From Myxococcota bacterium (GTDB lineage: Bacteria; Myxococcota_A; UBA796; UBA9615; JAKLKC01): 64,000 bases of DNA. The stretch's first letter is position 1; each line of letters begins with the position of its first letter. The stretch is taken from contig JAKLKC010000009.1 of NCBI GenBank assembly GCA_023150875.1, forward strand, positions 93,120 to 157,119. The letters are read 5' to 3'. The notes below the pieces were generated by a model. The model worked only from the letters and a program-made list of their open reading frames with translations, searched no databases and was not told the DNA's origin. Below are positions 51,662-59,286 of the stretch, piece after piece. Position numbers and translations under genes: made by a program.

Positions 51662-53470
51662 TCACTCGGTGAGACGCGCCCCCCCGTCCCACTGGCCGAT
51701 CCGGAACACCACGAACTCCGCGGGCTTGACGGGGCTCAGGCCGACCTCGATGATCACCTGCCCCGCGTCGATGGTCTCCCGCGTGTTGGTCTCGTGGTCA
51801 CACTTGACGTAGAAGGCCTCGTCCGCCGTGGCGCCGAAGAGGGCCCCGTCCCGCCACACCCGCAGCAGGTAGGCGCGGACGTCCCGGGTCAGCTTCTTCC
51901 AGAGGTGGGGGTCGTTGGGCTCGAAGACGACCCACTGGGTGTTGAGCTCGATGGACTTCTCCACCATCAGGAAGAGGCGGCGGACGTTGACGTACCTCCA
52001 CGAGGCGTTGGAGCGGGTGGCGACGGTGCGGGCCCCCCAGATCCGGATCCCGCGGCCGTACTCGGCGAAGTCGCGGATCACGTTGATGCCCCGGGGGTTG
52101 TAGCTCTCCTGCTCCCGCCCTCCGATGTCCCGGGTCAGGCCCACCACCCCCAGGACCAGCTCGTTGCCCGGCGCCTTGTGGACGCCGCGGTCCGCGTCGA
52201 CACGGGCGTAGACTCCCATGACGTGGCCCGAGGGGGGCACGTCCACCGTCGGCGCCGAGCCCGCCACCGCGGGGTCGTGGAAGGGGTTGCGGACCTTCAG
52301 CCAGGGCGTGTAGATCGCCCCGAAGCCCCGGTCCTCCGAGGGACACTCCATGTCGGGGGTGGGCTCGGCGGGGCCGTCCAGCACCCCGAAGCAGTCGCCC
52401 CGGCTCCGGCACCAGGCCAGCACCTCCTCCTGGCCGGCGGGCGGCGCCCCGGGGGCGGCCACCAGGGCGATCTCGCCGATGTCGTCGAAGGCGTGCAGCC
52501 CCGAGCGCCCCTCGGCGTCCCCGGTGAGGGGAGCGTCGGGATCCCGGCTCGCCCGCAGCGAGGTCCAGGCGCGGGTCCCCCCGTTCTCGAAGAACCCCCG
52601 GGCGCCGAGGGCGAAGCGCGTGACGTCGGGGCGCCCGCAGAAGGCCCTCCAGTCCGCCTCCAACCGCGCCTCCTCCACCCGGTCGCCGGGCAGCAGCACG
52701 TAGCGCTGCCCATAGATCTCCGCCTGGACCTCCAGGAACGCCGCCCGGAGCCACCTCTGGAACGCGCCGAAGGAGGTGACGAGCGCCGGCCGGACCTGGT
52801 GTCCCTCCGCCCTGGGCTCCACCTCCTCGGTGGAGGCGATCCGGAGCCCGTAGACCCCGGCCAGCGCCTGGAGATCCGGCGGGCGGAAGGCCTGGGGGGG
52901 GAGGCGCAGCTCCCGGCGCACGCTGGACACCATCTCGGCGACGGCCCCCCGGCGGCCCACCAGGATCCGCCCCTGGGGCGTGACGTGGCGCGAGGGCAGG
53001 GCGATCCGTCCCGACACCGGCGCGGCCAGCGCCACGGGCGCGCCCTCCTCCCCCTTCCCTGCCCCCTTCTCGGGGGGCGGGGCCTTCGCTCCTCCCCGGG
53101 GGATCCGGGGGGGCGGGTACGTCTCCAGCACCAGCCGATCCCCCTCCTCCCGCAGCTCGATCCGTCCCACCCCCTCGTGGCTCTCGACGAAGAGGCGCAG
53201 GTTCTCCACCCCCGCGTCTTCGGCGCCCAGGGCGCGGCAGGTGGCCACCATCGCCTCCGCGTCCCCCACCAGCCGACCGCCGGGCCCCACCGCCGGCTCG
53301 CCGAGGGTGATCCAGCGATACCCTCGCGGCTCCTCGAGCCGGAGCCTCACGGACCGGGGGATCCCCACGAGGCCCAGCAACCCCGCGGTGCTGGTCCCCA
53401 CGCTGCTGATGGGCTTGCTGCCGGAGTCGATCTCCTGGACGTACACACCGGGCGTATGGAACTCGGGCAC
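51662..53470 (-). CDS. Major contractile sheath protein
   Basis: This 602-residue sheath subunit starts PEFHTPGVYVQEIDSGSKPI, the typical CIS sheath N terminus, and ends with the conserved sheath C-terminal domain: INVIRDFAEYGRGIRIWGAR, RSNASWRYVNVRRLFLMVEK, VVFEPNDPHLWKKLTRDVR and EVGLSPVKPAEFVVFRIGQW. The middle holds a large insertion domain (about 90-330). Sheath contraction drives the tube. The start is GTG 53470 with GGAGG on the minus strand about six bases upstream. It is the first gene of the structural operon. Confidence 0.94.
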   Translation of the reverse strand: MPEFHTPGVYVQEIDSGSKPISSVGTSTAGLLGLVGIPRSVRLRLEEPRGYRWITLGEPAVGPGGRLVGDAEAMVATCRALGAEDAGVENLRLFVESHEGVGRIELREEGDRLVLETYPPPRIPRGGAKAPPPEKGAGKGEEGAPVALAAPVSGRIALPSRHVTPQGRILVGRRGAVAEMVSSVRRELRLPPQAFRPPDLQALAGVYGLRIASTEEVEPRAEGHQVRPALVTSFGAFQRWLRAAFLEVQAEIYGQRYVLLPGDRVEEARLEADWRAFCGRPDVTRFALGARGFFENGGTRAWTSLRASRDPDAPLTGDAEGRSGLHAFDDIGEIALVAAPGAPPAGQEEVLAWCRSRGDCFGVLDGPAEPTPDMECPSEDRGFGAIYTPWLKVRNPFHDPAVAGSAPTVDVPPSGHVMGVYARVDADRGVHKAPGNELVLGVVGLTRDIGGREQESYNPRGINVIRDFAEYGRGIRIWGARTVATRSNASWRYVNVRRLFLMVEKSIELNTQWVVFEPNDPHLWKKLTRDVRAYLLRVWRDGALFGATADEAFYVKCDHETNTRETIDAGQVIIEVGLSPVKPAEFVVFRIGQWDGGARLTE

Positions 53471-53870
53471 GGGGCCCTCCTCGGAGCCCGACCGCCGTCC
53501 CCGGCGCCCCGACCCCGTTCCGTGTCGTTCACGGCTCCAGTCTCGTGCGGCCCGGGGTGCGCCGCCACCGGCGACCATTACAGACCATTACACCGCCGCC
53601 AACCGCGCGTAACGACACGCGATTCCACGCTCCGGGGGTGGACGCCACCGGGGGGAGGGAGGGGAGGAGGCGGGCCGGGAGGGGGACGAGGGGGGAGGAC
53701 GCGGGAAGGGGACCGGGCTCAGGGCCCGAGGTTGGCCAGCGAGTTCGCCCCGACGTCCTCCACGGGGTCGGCGCCCTCCATCCCTCGACGCGGCCCCCGT
53801 CGGCGACGGACCGGTGCCGCTCCACGGGCCGGGGGTCGGCGGGGAGCCGTACCGGCGATGGCCCCGGGCC
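53471..53870. other. Promoter region of the CIS structural operon
   Basis: No gene is supported in these 400 bases. They hold a tandem 10-bp repeat (53573-53592), a 9-bp inverted pair CGTGTCGTT (53521-53529) / AACGACACG (53611-53619) around it, and a possible minus-strand promoter (TTGGCG, complement of 53596-53601, 16 bases before TAATGG). The half near 53640-53870 is purine-rich on the plus strand and shows nothing else. Confidence 0.45.
53573..53592 (-). promoter_or_regulatory. Tandem 10-bp direct repeat upstream of the sheath gene
   Basis: On the minus strand TGTAATGGTC occurs twice in direct contact, one helical turn apart, about 105-120 bp upstream of the sheath GTG. AT-richer sequence in such DNA, tandem spacing and the overlap with a possible promoter suggest a regulator site. 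No regulator gene for the CIS operon is visible nearby. Confidence 0.4.
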
Positions 53871-55352
53871 TCACCGATATCCGCTGTTCCACCACCACTC
53901 CACCCCGATCCCCAGGTAGTGCTGGACCGCCTGGTCCCGCCGGGAGTCCTCGGCGGCGTACTGGAGGCGGGCGCCCTCGTCCAGGAAGGAGGCGGTGTAG
54001 ACCAGGCGGAGCTCGGGGCGGGCGTAGGTGGAGGGGCGGGGGGCCAGGGAGGGCATCACCGAGAGCTTGGCGATGGTGGCGGGCTGCTGGAGGTCGGTCT
54101 CGGGGTGGAGGCCCTGCTCGTAGAGCTGCTGGACGCTCACCTCGAAGACCTGGCGGTAGTACCGGCCCAGGAAGAGGTGGGGGCGCAGCGCGGCGATCCA
54201 CTCGAAGCGGTCGTCCAGGTCGGAGACGTTGGGATCGGCGTCCCGGAAGTGGCGGGCGTAGGCCCCCGCCATCAGGCCCAGGGGGCCCGCCTCTAGGTCC
54301 GCCGACAGGCCCACCACCAGCTCCCTCGCCCCCGCCGCCCTCTTCTGCGCGTCCAGGCCGTAGGGGATCGCCAGGTCCCCGTAAGCGGCGAGGCCCCCGG
54401 AGTAACGCAGGAAGAGGTGGGCGGAGCCGTCCCGGGCGAAGCCCCACAGGCCCCCCTGGGCCCCCACCGCGAAGCCGGAGTCGGCGGGGAGGACCTCGGT
54501 GACCTGCCGCTCGGGATCGGTGTACTCCCCCTCGGGGACGCCGTGGACCTCGGCGTAGAGCTTCGCCTTCCAGCCCAGGCGCCGCCCCTCGCCCGGGGGG
54601 CGCCGGTACTCCACCTTCAGGGAGCCGATGGTGCGCTGGCGGTCCAGGACCACCACCGTCTCCGTCCCCGTGGCGCCGGGGTCCACCACCTCGATCTCCT
54701 CGTACTGCCAGGAGTCCTGGAGGCGTTTCACCCCCACGTGGACCGCCACGTCCAGCCCCCCGAAGGTGGCCCCCGCGCCGCCGCCGAGGGTGTTCAGGTC
54801 GTCCAGGGGCCAGTAGTCGAACAGGTAGATGTCGTCCCCCCGGTACATGCGCGAGCCCGCCCACACCCGGAGCCGCCCCCCCGCCAGGCGATCCGCCTCG
54901 GCGTAGAGGTTGCGCAGCGCGATCCCCGCCCGCCAGTCCCCGTCGAAGTGGAAGAGGGCGTCATCGAAGCCCACCGTCATCACCGTCCGCACCCGGGGCG
55001 CCCGGGGGTCCAGGCCGTCCTCCGCCATCGCCCGGCGGAAGTAGACGTCCAGCTCGGCGTAGGGGGACTGCTCCAGCCGGCTCCCCCGGGACACCACGTT
55101 CGCCGGCTCCCCGGGCCCTCCCCGCAGGTCCCAGTCCGCCGCCACCCGTCCGTAGGAGCCCAGCCCCGCCTCCCCCCACGGTCCGGCGATGAGCATCCCG
55201 TCGCCGCCCCGGGCCCACCCCACGGGAGCCCGGGGCGTGGCGGACTCCGGGGGATCCTCGGCCTCGGTGGCGAGGGCCGGCGCGGCGCCGAGGGCCACCA
55301 CCGCGGCGAGGACGAGGGCGGCCCCCCCGGGGGCCAACGCAGGGCCGTTCAT
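53871..55352 (-). CDS. Outer-membrane carbohydrate porin, LamB-like
   Basis: This 493-residue protein has a signal peptide (about 1-28, ending APALA) and a mature part full of amphipathic beta strands. LGSYGRVAADWDLRGG near the mature N terminus, RGDDIYLFDYWPLDD, VEYRRPPGEG and IGVEWWWNSGYR at the end resemble maltoporin-type strands and loops. It would let sugars or oligosaccharides cross the outer membrane. The MalK-type and MalE-like genes 6-9 kb away support this. ATG 55352 starts the signal peptide and lies at the predicted transcription start of the promoter at 55360-55388. Confidence 0.75.
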   Translation of the reverse strand: MNGPALAPGGAALVLAAVVALGAAPALATEAEDPPESATPRAPVGWARGGDGMLIAGPWGEAGLGSYGRVAADWDLRGGPGEPANVVSRGSRLEQSPYAELDVYFRRAMAEDGLDPRAPRVRTVMTVGFDDALFHFDGDWRAGIALRNLYAEADRLAGGRLRVWAGSRMYRGDDIYLFDYWPLDDLNTLGGGAGATFGGLDVAVHVGVKRLQDSWQYEEIEVVDPGATGTETVVVLDRQRTIGSLKVEYRRPPGEGRRLGWKAKLYAEVHGVPEGEYTDPERQVTEVLPADSGFAVGAQGGLWGFARDGSAHLFLRYSGGLAAYGDLAIPYGLDAQKRAAGARELVVGLSADLEAGPLGLMAGAYARHFRDADPNVSDLDDRFEWIAALRPHLFLGRYYRQVFEVSVQQLYEQGLHPETDLQQPATIAKLSVMPSLAPRPSTYARPELRLVYTASFLDEGARLQYAAEDSRRDQAVQHYLGIGVEWWWNSGYR

Positions 55353-55359
55353 GCGGCGT

Positions 55360-55388
55360 CGGATAGCACGGGACCCACCGGGGGTCAA
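55360..55388 (-). promoter_or_regulatory. Sigma-70 promoter of the porin gene
   Basis: On the minus strand TTGACC (complement of 55383-55388) is followed after exactly 17 bases by TATCCG (complement of 55360-55365). The predicted start is near 55353, at or next to the ATG, so the mRNA may be leaderless. Confidence 0.55.
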
Positions 55389-55407
55389 ACCCGCGGGGCC
55401 CACCTGC

Positions 55408-57702
55408 TCAGGCGGCCAGGGGGAGGCCCGCGGTGCGCGTCTCGGTGGGGGCCAGGGCCCGCGCCAGGCCGGCGACCTCGGCGGCGGCGGAGAGGCGGCC
55501 CGCGGACAGCAGTGCGCCGAAGAGGTGGTCCCAGGCGTCGCGGGAGCCGGGGGCCAGGAGCACCCCCCGCTCCGCCGCCTCCACCGGATCCCGGGGGCCG
55601 GGGATCCGGGCGGCGAGATCGGGGGTGAGGCCCGCGCGGCGGAGCGCCTCCCGGGCGGAGTCCCCGGCGGGGTCCAGCAGGGCCGCGCGGGCGGCTGCCT
55701 CGGCGGCGCGGCGAGCGTCCCCCACGGCGGCGAAGGCCCGGGCCAGATCCCCCCAGGCGCAGGCCAGGTCCGGGAAGCTCCTCACCCGCTCCGCCGCCAC
55801 CCGCAGGGTGTGGAGGGGCCCCGTCACCGCCTCGCCGAAGGCGGGGATCCCCTGTCCCGGGGCGGCCGGGCGGCACACGAACACGATCTGGTGGGCCAGG
55901 CGCACGAGGCGCGGGAAGGGCCACGGGGCCGCTCCGTCGGGCCAGGCCGCCCGGCCCCCCTCGCCGTCCACCGGCGGCGGCGGACCGTATCCCAGCCCGC
56001 TCGCCGTCACCTCCACCGGCGGCAGCCCCCCGGCGTGGAGCAGCAGGCGGAAGGCGTCGGGGCGCAGGGCGTGGCGCCAGTCGGGGTGCCGGTGGGGCCC
56101 GCGGCCCAGCCCCTCCAGCGCCCCCCGGTGGAAGTGGGCGAAGTTGAACAGGGTGATCACCGCCACGCCCCCCGGGGCCACCCGCTCCCGCACCCCCGCC
56201 AGGAAGGCCGGCACGTCGTCCAGGTACTCCACGATCCCCGACGCCACCACCGCGTCGAAGCGCTCCCCCGGGCAGGGCAGCCCCCGGGACAGGTCCCAGG
56301 GCTCCACCCGGCCCGAGGACGGGTCGGCGGCGGGGGCGGTCAGGTCGAAGCCCCGGTAGGATCGGGCCGGCCCCAGCAGGGCCCCCAGCAGGCCCGAGGC
56401 CGCCCCCAGGTCCAGCACCGTCCGCCCCGGGGCCGCCAGCACCCGCTCCGCCACCCGCCGGAGGCGCCGGTGGGGGACCTGGTAGCGCCGGACCTCCTCG
56501 TCCCAGCCGCGGAAGGTCCGAGGGGGTAGGGTCGCCGGCCGGTCCTCCTCCGGGGCCGCCTCCCCCCGCGCCAGGGCCGCCAGCCGGTCCAGGTCCCGGG
56601 ACGCCTCCTCCTTGAGGTCGGCCACCGCCCGGGCGATCCGCCGCCGCGCCTCCCCCCGGCCGTCCCACGCCTCCACCACCATGCGGGGCAGCGCCGCGGG
56701 GGCGCCGATCTCCACCACCCGCTCCGGCAACCCCAGCAGGCCCATCCACTCCCGGCACTTGGGCTCGTAGGACACCGCCACCGCGGGCACCCCCGCCGTG
56801 GTGGCGAAGATCAGCGAGTGCATCCGCGTGCCCAGCACCAGGTCGCACGAGGCCAGCAGCCCCCGCACCCGGGCGAAGCCCAGGTCCGGGGCCTCCACCA
56901 CCGTCGCCGACTCCGCCCGCCTCATACGGGCGCGGACCCGGCGGGCGGCGATCCGGTCGTCCTGGCGGTAGCCCAGGAAGGCGGTGCAGGTGGACACGAA
57001 CCACGCCTGCCCCCCGGTGGCGTCCACGAAGGCGTCGGCGGCCCGGGCCACCGCCCCCTCGTACTCCTCCTGGGCCCTGGCGGGGTCCGGCGCGCCGGGG
57101 AAGTGCCAGGCCCGCACCGTCACCCCCAGCACCGGCCCCGGGGCCCGGGTCGGCAGCCCGGCGGCGGCGCGGGACTCCTCGGGGCCCGCCGGCACCCCCG
57201 GCACCGCCGCGTCCACCCCCAGGGCGACGGGGGCCCGGACCCCCAGCCCCCGCACCTCCCGCAGCGAGGCGGGGTCCCGCACCGAGATCCAGGCGGCGGC
57301 GTCCAGAGCGGTGCGGGCGGCGAGGCGGGACAGGGGCGCCCCGAAGGGGCCGATGGACTGGCCGAAGACCGCCATGGGCACCCCGAGGCGCCGGGCCAGG
57401 GCGAAGGTGGCCAGCCGGGGGTGCAGGTCCGCCCGGTAGAGGTCCGTCAGGAAGGACCCCCCGCACGACACCACCAGGTCCGCGGCCGCGATCTCGGCGG
57501 CGGCGCCGGCGGGGTCCTGGGCGGCCGACGGCCGGGCGGCGACGCCGTGGAACCGCTCGCAGGCCTCGGGGAAGCGGCTCAGCACGCGGAGCTCCGCCCC
57601 TGGCACCCGCTCCCCCAGGCCGGCGAGGATCCCGTCCAGGATGGCCGCGTCCCCCCGGTTGGAGGAGCTGAAGGAGTCGGTGATCAGGATCCGGCGGCTC
57701 AC
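55408..57702 (-). CDS. Polysaccharide pyruvyltransferase fused to methyltransferase and helical repeat region
   Basis: This 764-residue protein has three parts. Residues 1 to about 330 are a polysaccharide pyruvyltransferase (CsaB/WcaK) domain: ILITDSFSSSNRGDAAIL, VSCGGSFLTDL, MAVFGQSIGPFG and LVLGTRMHSLIFATTAGVP. Residues about 410-580 are a class I methyltransferase (TVLDLGAASGLLGALL, then VVASGIVEYLDDV). The last about 150 residues are helical and TPR-like. Pyruvyltransferases add ketal pyruvate to surface glycans; the fused methyltransferase may modify the same glycan. GTG 57702 overlaps the upstream stop (GTGA). Confidence 0.8.
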   Translation of the reverse strand: MSRRILITDSFSSSNRGDAAILDGILAGLGERVPGAELRVLSRFPEACERFHGVAARPSAAQDPAGAAAEIAAADLVVSCGGSFLTDLYRADLHPRLATFALARRLGVPMAVFGQSIGPFGAPLSRLAARTALDAAAWISVRDPASLREVRGLGVRAPVALGVDAAVPGVPAGPEESRAAAGLPTRAPGPVLGVTVRAWHFPGAPDPARAQEEYEGAVARAADAFVDATGGQAWFVSTCTAFLGYRQDDRIAARRVRARMRRAESATVVEAPDLGFARVRGLLASCDLVLGTRMHSLIFATTAGVPAVAVSYEPKCREWMGLLGLPERVVEIGAPAALPRMVVEAWDGRGEARRRIARAVADLKEEASRDLDRLAALARGEAAPEEDRPATLPPRTFRGWDEEVRRYQVPHRRLRRVAERVLAAPGRTVLDLGAASGLLGALLGPARSYRGFDLTAPAADPSSGRVEPWDLSRGLPCPGERFDAVVASGIVEYLDDVPAFLAGVRERVAPGGVAVITLFNFAHFHRGALEGLGRGPHRHPDWRHALRPDAFRLLLHAGGLPPVEVTASGLGYGPPPPVDGEGGRAAWPDGAAPWPFPRLVRLAHQIVFVCRPAAPGQGIPAFGEAVTGPLHTLRVAAERVRSFPDLACAWGDLARAFAAVGDARRAAEAAARAALLDPAGDSAREALRRAGLTPDLAARIPGPRDPVEAAERGVLLAPGSRDAWDHLFGALLSAGRLSAAAEVAGLARALAPTETRTAGLPLAA

Positions 57703-58592
57703 GGGGCGACTCCGTCCGGGGCGGCGCCAGCCCAGCGGGCCAGCCGCCGGGCCACCGCCTCGGGGTGGCGGGCGGCGGCGACCAGGGGTCCCCCGAGCCC
57801 CAGGGCCGCCACCTCGTCCGGGCGGGAGGCGAGGCGGAGCAGCACCGCCGCCAGGGCCCCCGCGTCCCCCGCGGGGAAGTCCAGGGCGTTGATCCCCGGC
57901 CAGGCGAAGTCCTCCTCCCCCAGCCCCTCGGCGACGATCAGGGGGCGGCGGAGGGAGGCCGCCCGGTGGGCCAGGTCCGCGTCCCCGGGGCCCGACACCA
58001 CCACCGCGTCGGCGGCGAGGATCAGGGGGTCCAGGACCCGGAGGTCCGCGCCCGCCCCCGGCGGCACCGCCGCCGCCTCCAGGGAACCCGACCGCCCCGC
58101 CGCCTCCACCGCCCGGGCCACCAGGGCGGGGAGGGCCGGATCGGCGGATCCGGCCAGCACCCGCCGCAGGGTCCGGGGGGGATCGACCCCGGGGGGCACG
58201 GGGGACCCCGGCCAGGGCAGGGCGGTGACGCCTGCCCCCCCGAGGCCCAGCGCCTCCAGCCGGGCCCGGTCCCCGGGGGAGCGGACCAGCACCGGCCGGC
58301 CCGCCAGCGCCCGGGAGGCGGCGGGCAGGGAGGCGGACTCCCCCCCCGCGAGCCTCTCGGCGTCCCCAGGGGGGACGATCACCCCCGGGCGCCGCCCCGC
58401 CGCCCCCGCCCTGGCCAGGGCCGCCGAGAGGCCGGCGGCGACGGAGATCCCCGGGGGATCCTCCCTGTCGCCCGGGGGACATGCCCTCGCCGGCACGCCA
58501 GCGGCGGCCAGGGCGGCGACGTCGCTCCCCAGGGCTGCCCGCACGGCCGGGGACAGGTCGGGGGCGACGAGATACACGAGGGCCTGGCCCAC
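57699..58592 (-). CDS. Glycosyltransferase-like protein, partner of the pyruvyltransferase fusion
   Basis: This 297-residue protein is Ala/Gly/Pro-rich. Segments such as LILAADAVVVSGPGDADLAH and the closing ALAAVLLRLASRPDEVAALG resemble the C-terminal half of GT4-type glycosyltransferases, but the donor-binding E-x7-E motif is not clear. It is co-translated with the pyruvyltransferase fusion (GTGA overlap), so a role in surface glycan synthesis is likely. The GTG start at 58592 is the best available. Confidence 0.5.
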   Translation of the reverse strand: MGQALVYLVAPDLSPAVRAALGSDVAALAAAGVPARACPPGDREDPPGISVAAGLSAALARAGAAGRRPGVIVPPGDAERLAGGESASLPAASRALAGRPVLVRSPGDRARLEALGLGGAGVTALPWPGSPVPPGVDPPRTLRRVLAGSADPALPALVARAVEAAGRSGSLEAAAVPPGAGADLRVLDPLILAADAVVVSGPGDADLAHRAASLRRPLIVAEGLGEEDFAWPGINALDFPAGDAGALAAVLLRLASRPDEVAALGLGGPLVAAARHPEAVARRLARWAGAAPDGVAP

Positions 58593-58709
58593 GGCGGCCT
58601 CCTCCCGGGCCGGCGCGGTGGGCCCGCCCGGTCCGCCCTTCGGCGGCGCTCCACGAAACTTGAGCGCGGACGGTGACTTCCACCGCTGCAGGAAATCGAG
58701 GGTCCCCGC

Positions 58710-58738
58710 TTGCTCGCCCCGCCGGGCTGTCCTACTGT
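58710..58738 (+). promoter_or_regulatory. Putative sigma-70 promoter in the intergenic region
   Basis: TTGCTC (58710-58715) and TACTGT (58733-58738) are 17 bases apart on the plus strand. Nothing but the intergenic transcript described here would be driven by it, unless transcription reads through to the FG-GAP gene at 59287. Confidence 0.3.
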
Positions 58739-58970
58739 GTGGTCAGGGCGTGATGCCCAGCGGGGTACCGCGGAAGCGGGCCCGGGAGTTCACACCGCTC
58801 CCGGACGGATGCGTGGGTCCAATGCGCGTCCGGCCCCGGCCGATTCGGGCTCTCCGGCGGACTCCGGGTCGGCGGCGGGAAGGGTCCCGCCACACCCCGG
58901 GCGGGGGCGCATCGACCATGGGGGTCTGCGCGTCCGGCCGGGAACCGTCGCCGTCGAGGGAGGTGATCCA

Positions 58971-59012
58971 GTGTCTAACCCTGAACGGACCGGTGAGGTG
59001 GCGAGTTCCTAG
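58971..59012 (+). CDS. Possible 13-residue leader peptide
   Basis: GTG at 58971 opens a frame reading VSNPERTGEVASS and stopping at TAG (59010-59012). It is preceded by GGAGGTGATCC, an almost complete complement of the 16S rRNA 3' end, 4-5 bases from the start codon. A strong hairpin with T tract lies about 90 bases downstream. The layout is that of an attenuation leader, but the residues give no hint of the sensed amino acid. Confidence 0.25.
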   Translation: MSNPERTGEVASS

Positions 59013-59099
59013 GCTGGGATCACACGCGATGGCGTGAAGATCTCCGGCACCCTCCGCCCCCGGGTGGGGGGACGTCTGGGACCTCCCTGACGCCACCGA

Positions 59100-59188
59100 G
59101 CTCCGCGGCTCCCCGGAAGGTCCTCCGGGGGCCCGAACGCGCCCTCCCGGAGGGCCGCTCGGGCAGCGCGCCGCGGAGCTTTCTTTTT
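59100..59188 (+). terminator. Branched hairpin followed by T tract
   Basis: GCTCCGCGGC (59100-59109) is complementary over 10 bases to GCCGCGGAGC (59170-59179), which is followed at once by TTTCTTTTT (59180-59188). An inner stem GGTCCTCCGGG/CCCGGAGGGCC-type pairing fills the loop. The same right arm can instead pair with GCTCCGCGGC at 59195-59204, so two alternative structures exist, as in attenuators. Confidence 0.5.
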
Positions 59189-59286
59189 GTGGGCGCTCCG
59201 CGGCTCCCGGAGCCCCGCCCCCGGCGCTACACTGCGGCCACGGTGGGGCGACGGGTCCTCGGACCCCGCCCGGAGGAGATCGGGAC

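Larger units (their letters stand above)
58593..59286. other. Long intergenic region with signs of a plus-strand transcript
   Basis: No protein gene of normal size is supported in these 694 bases. On the plus strand there is a possible promoter (58710-58738), a 13-codon frame with a strong ribosome site (58971-59012) and a branched hairpin followed by a T tract (59100-59188). No tRNA, tmRNA, RNase P or SRP RNA landmark was found. A second possible -10, TACACT (59228-59233), would serve the FG-GAP gene. Confidence 0.45.

Noticed and set aside
35598..53470. Type VI secretion system instead of an extracellular-type CIS
   Set aside because: No TssJLM membrane complex, TssK, ClpV or Hcp is present. 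Two tubes, several sheaths, gpI/gpJ, a LysM tube protein and an Afp15-like ATPase are CIS/phage-tail features.
41555..53470. A prophage
   Set aside because: No capsid, terminase, portal, integrase or lysis genes accompany the tail genes in the window.
58950..58980. A piece of 16S rRNA, because GGAGGTGATCC matches the rRNA 3' end complement
   Set aside because: The match is limited to this string and is in the sense of a ribosome-binding site; flanks are not rRNA.
58593..59286. RNase P RNA, tmRNA or SRP RNA in the long gap
   Set aside because: The conserved core strings of these RNAs were looked for on the plus strand and not found.
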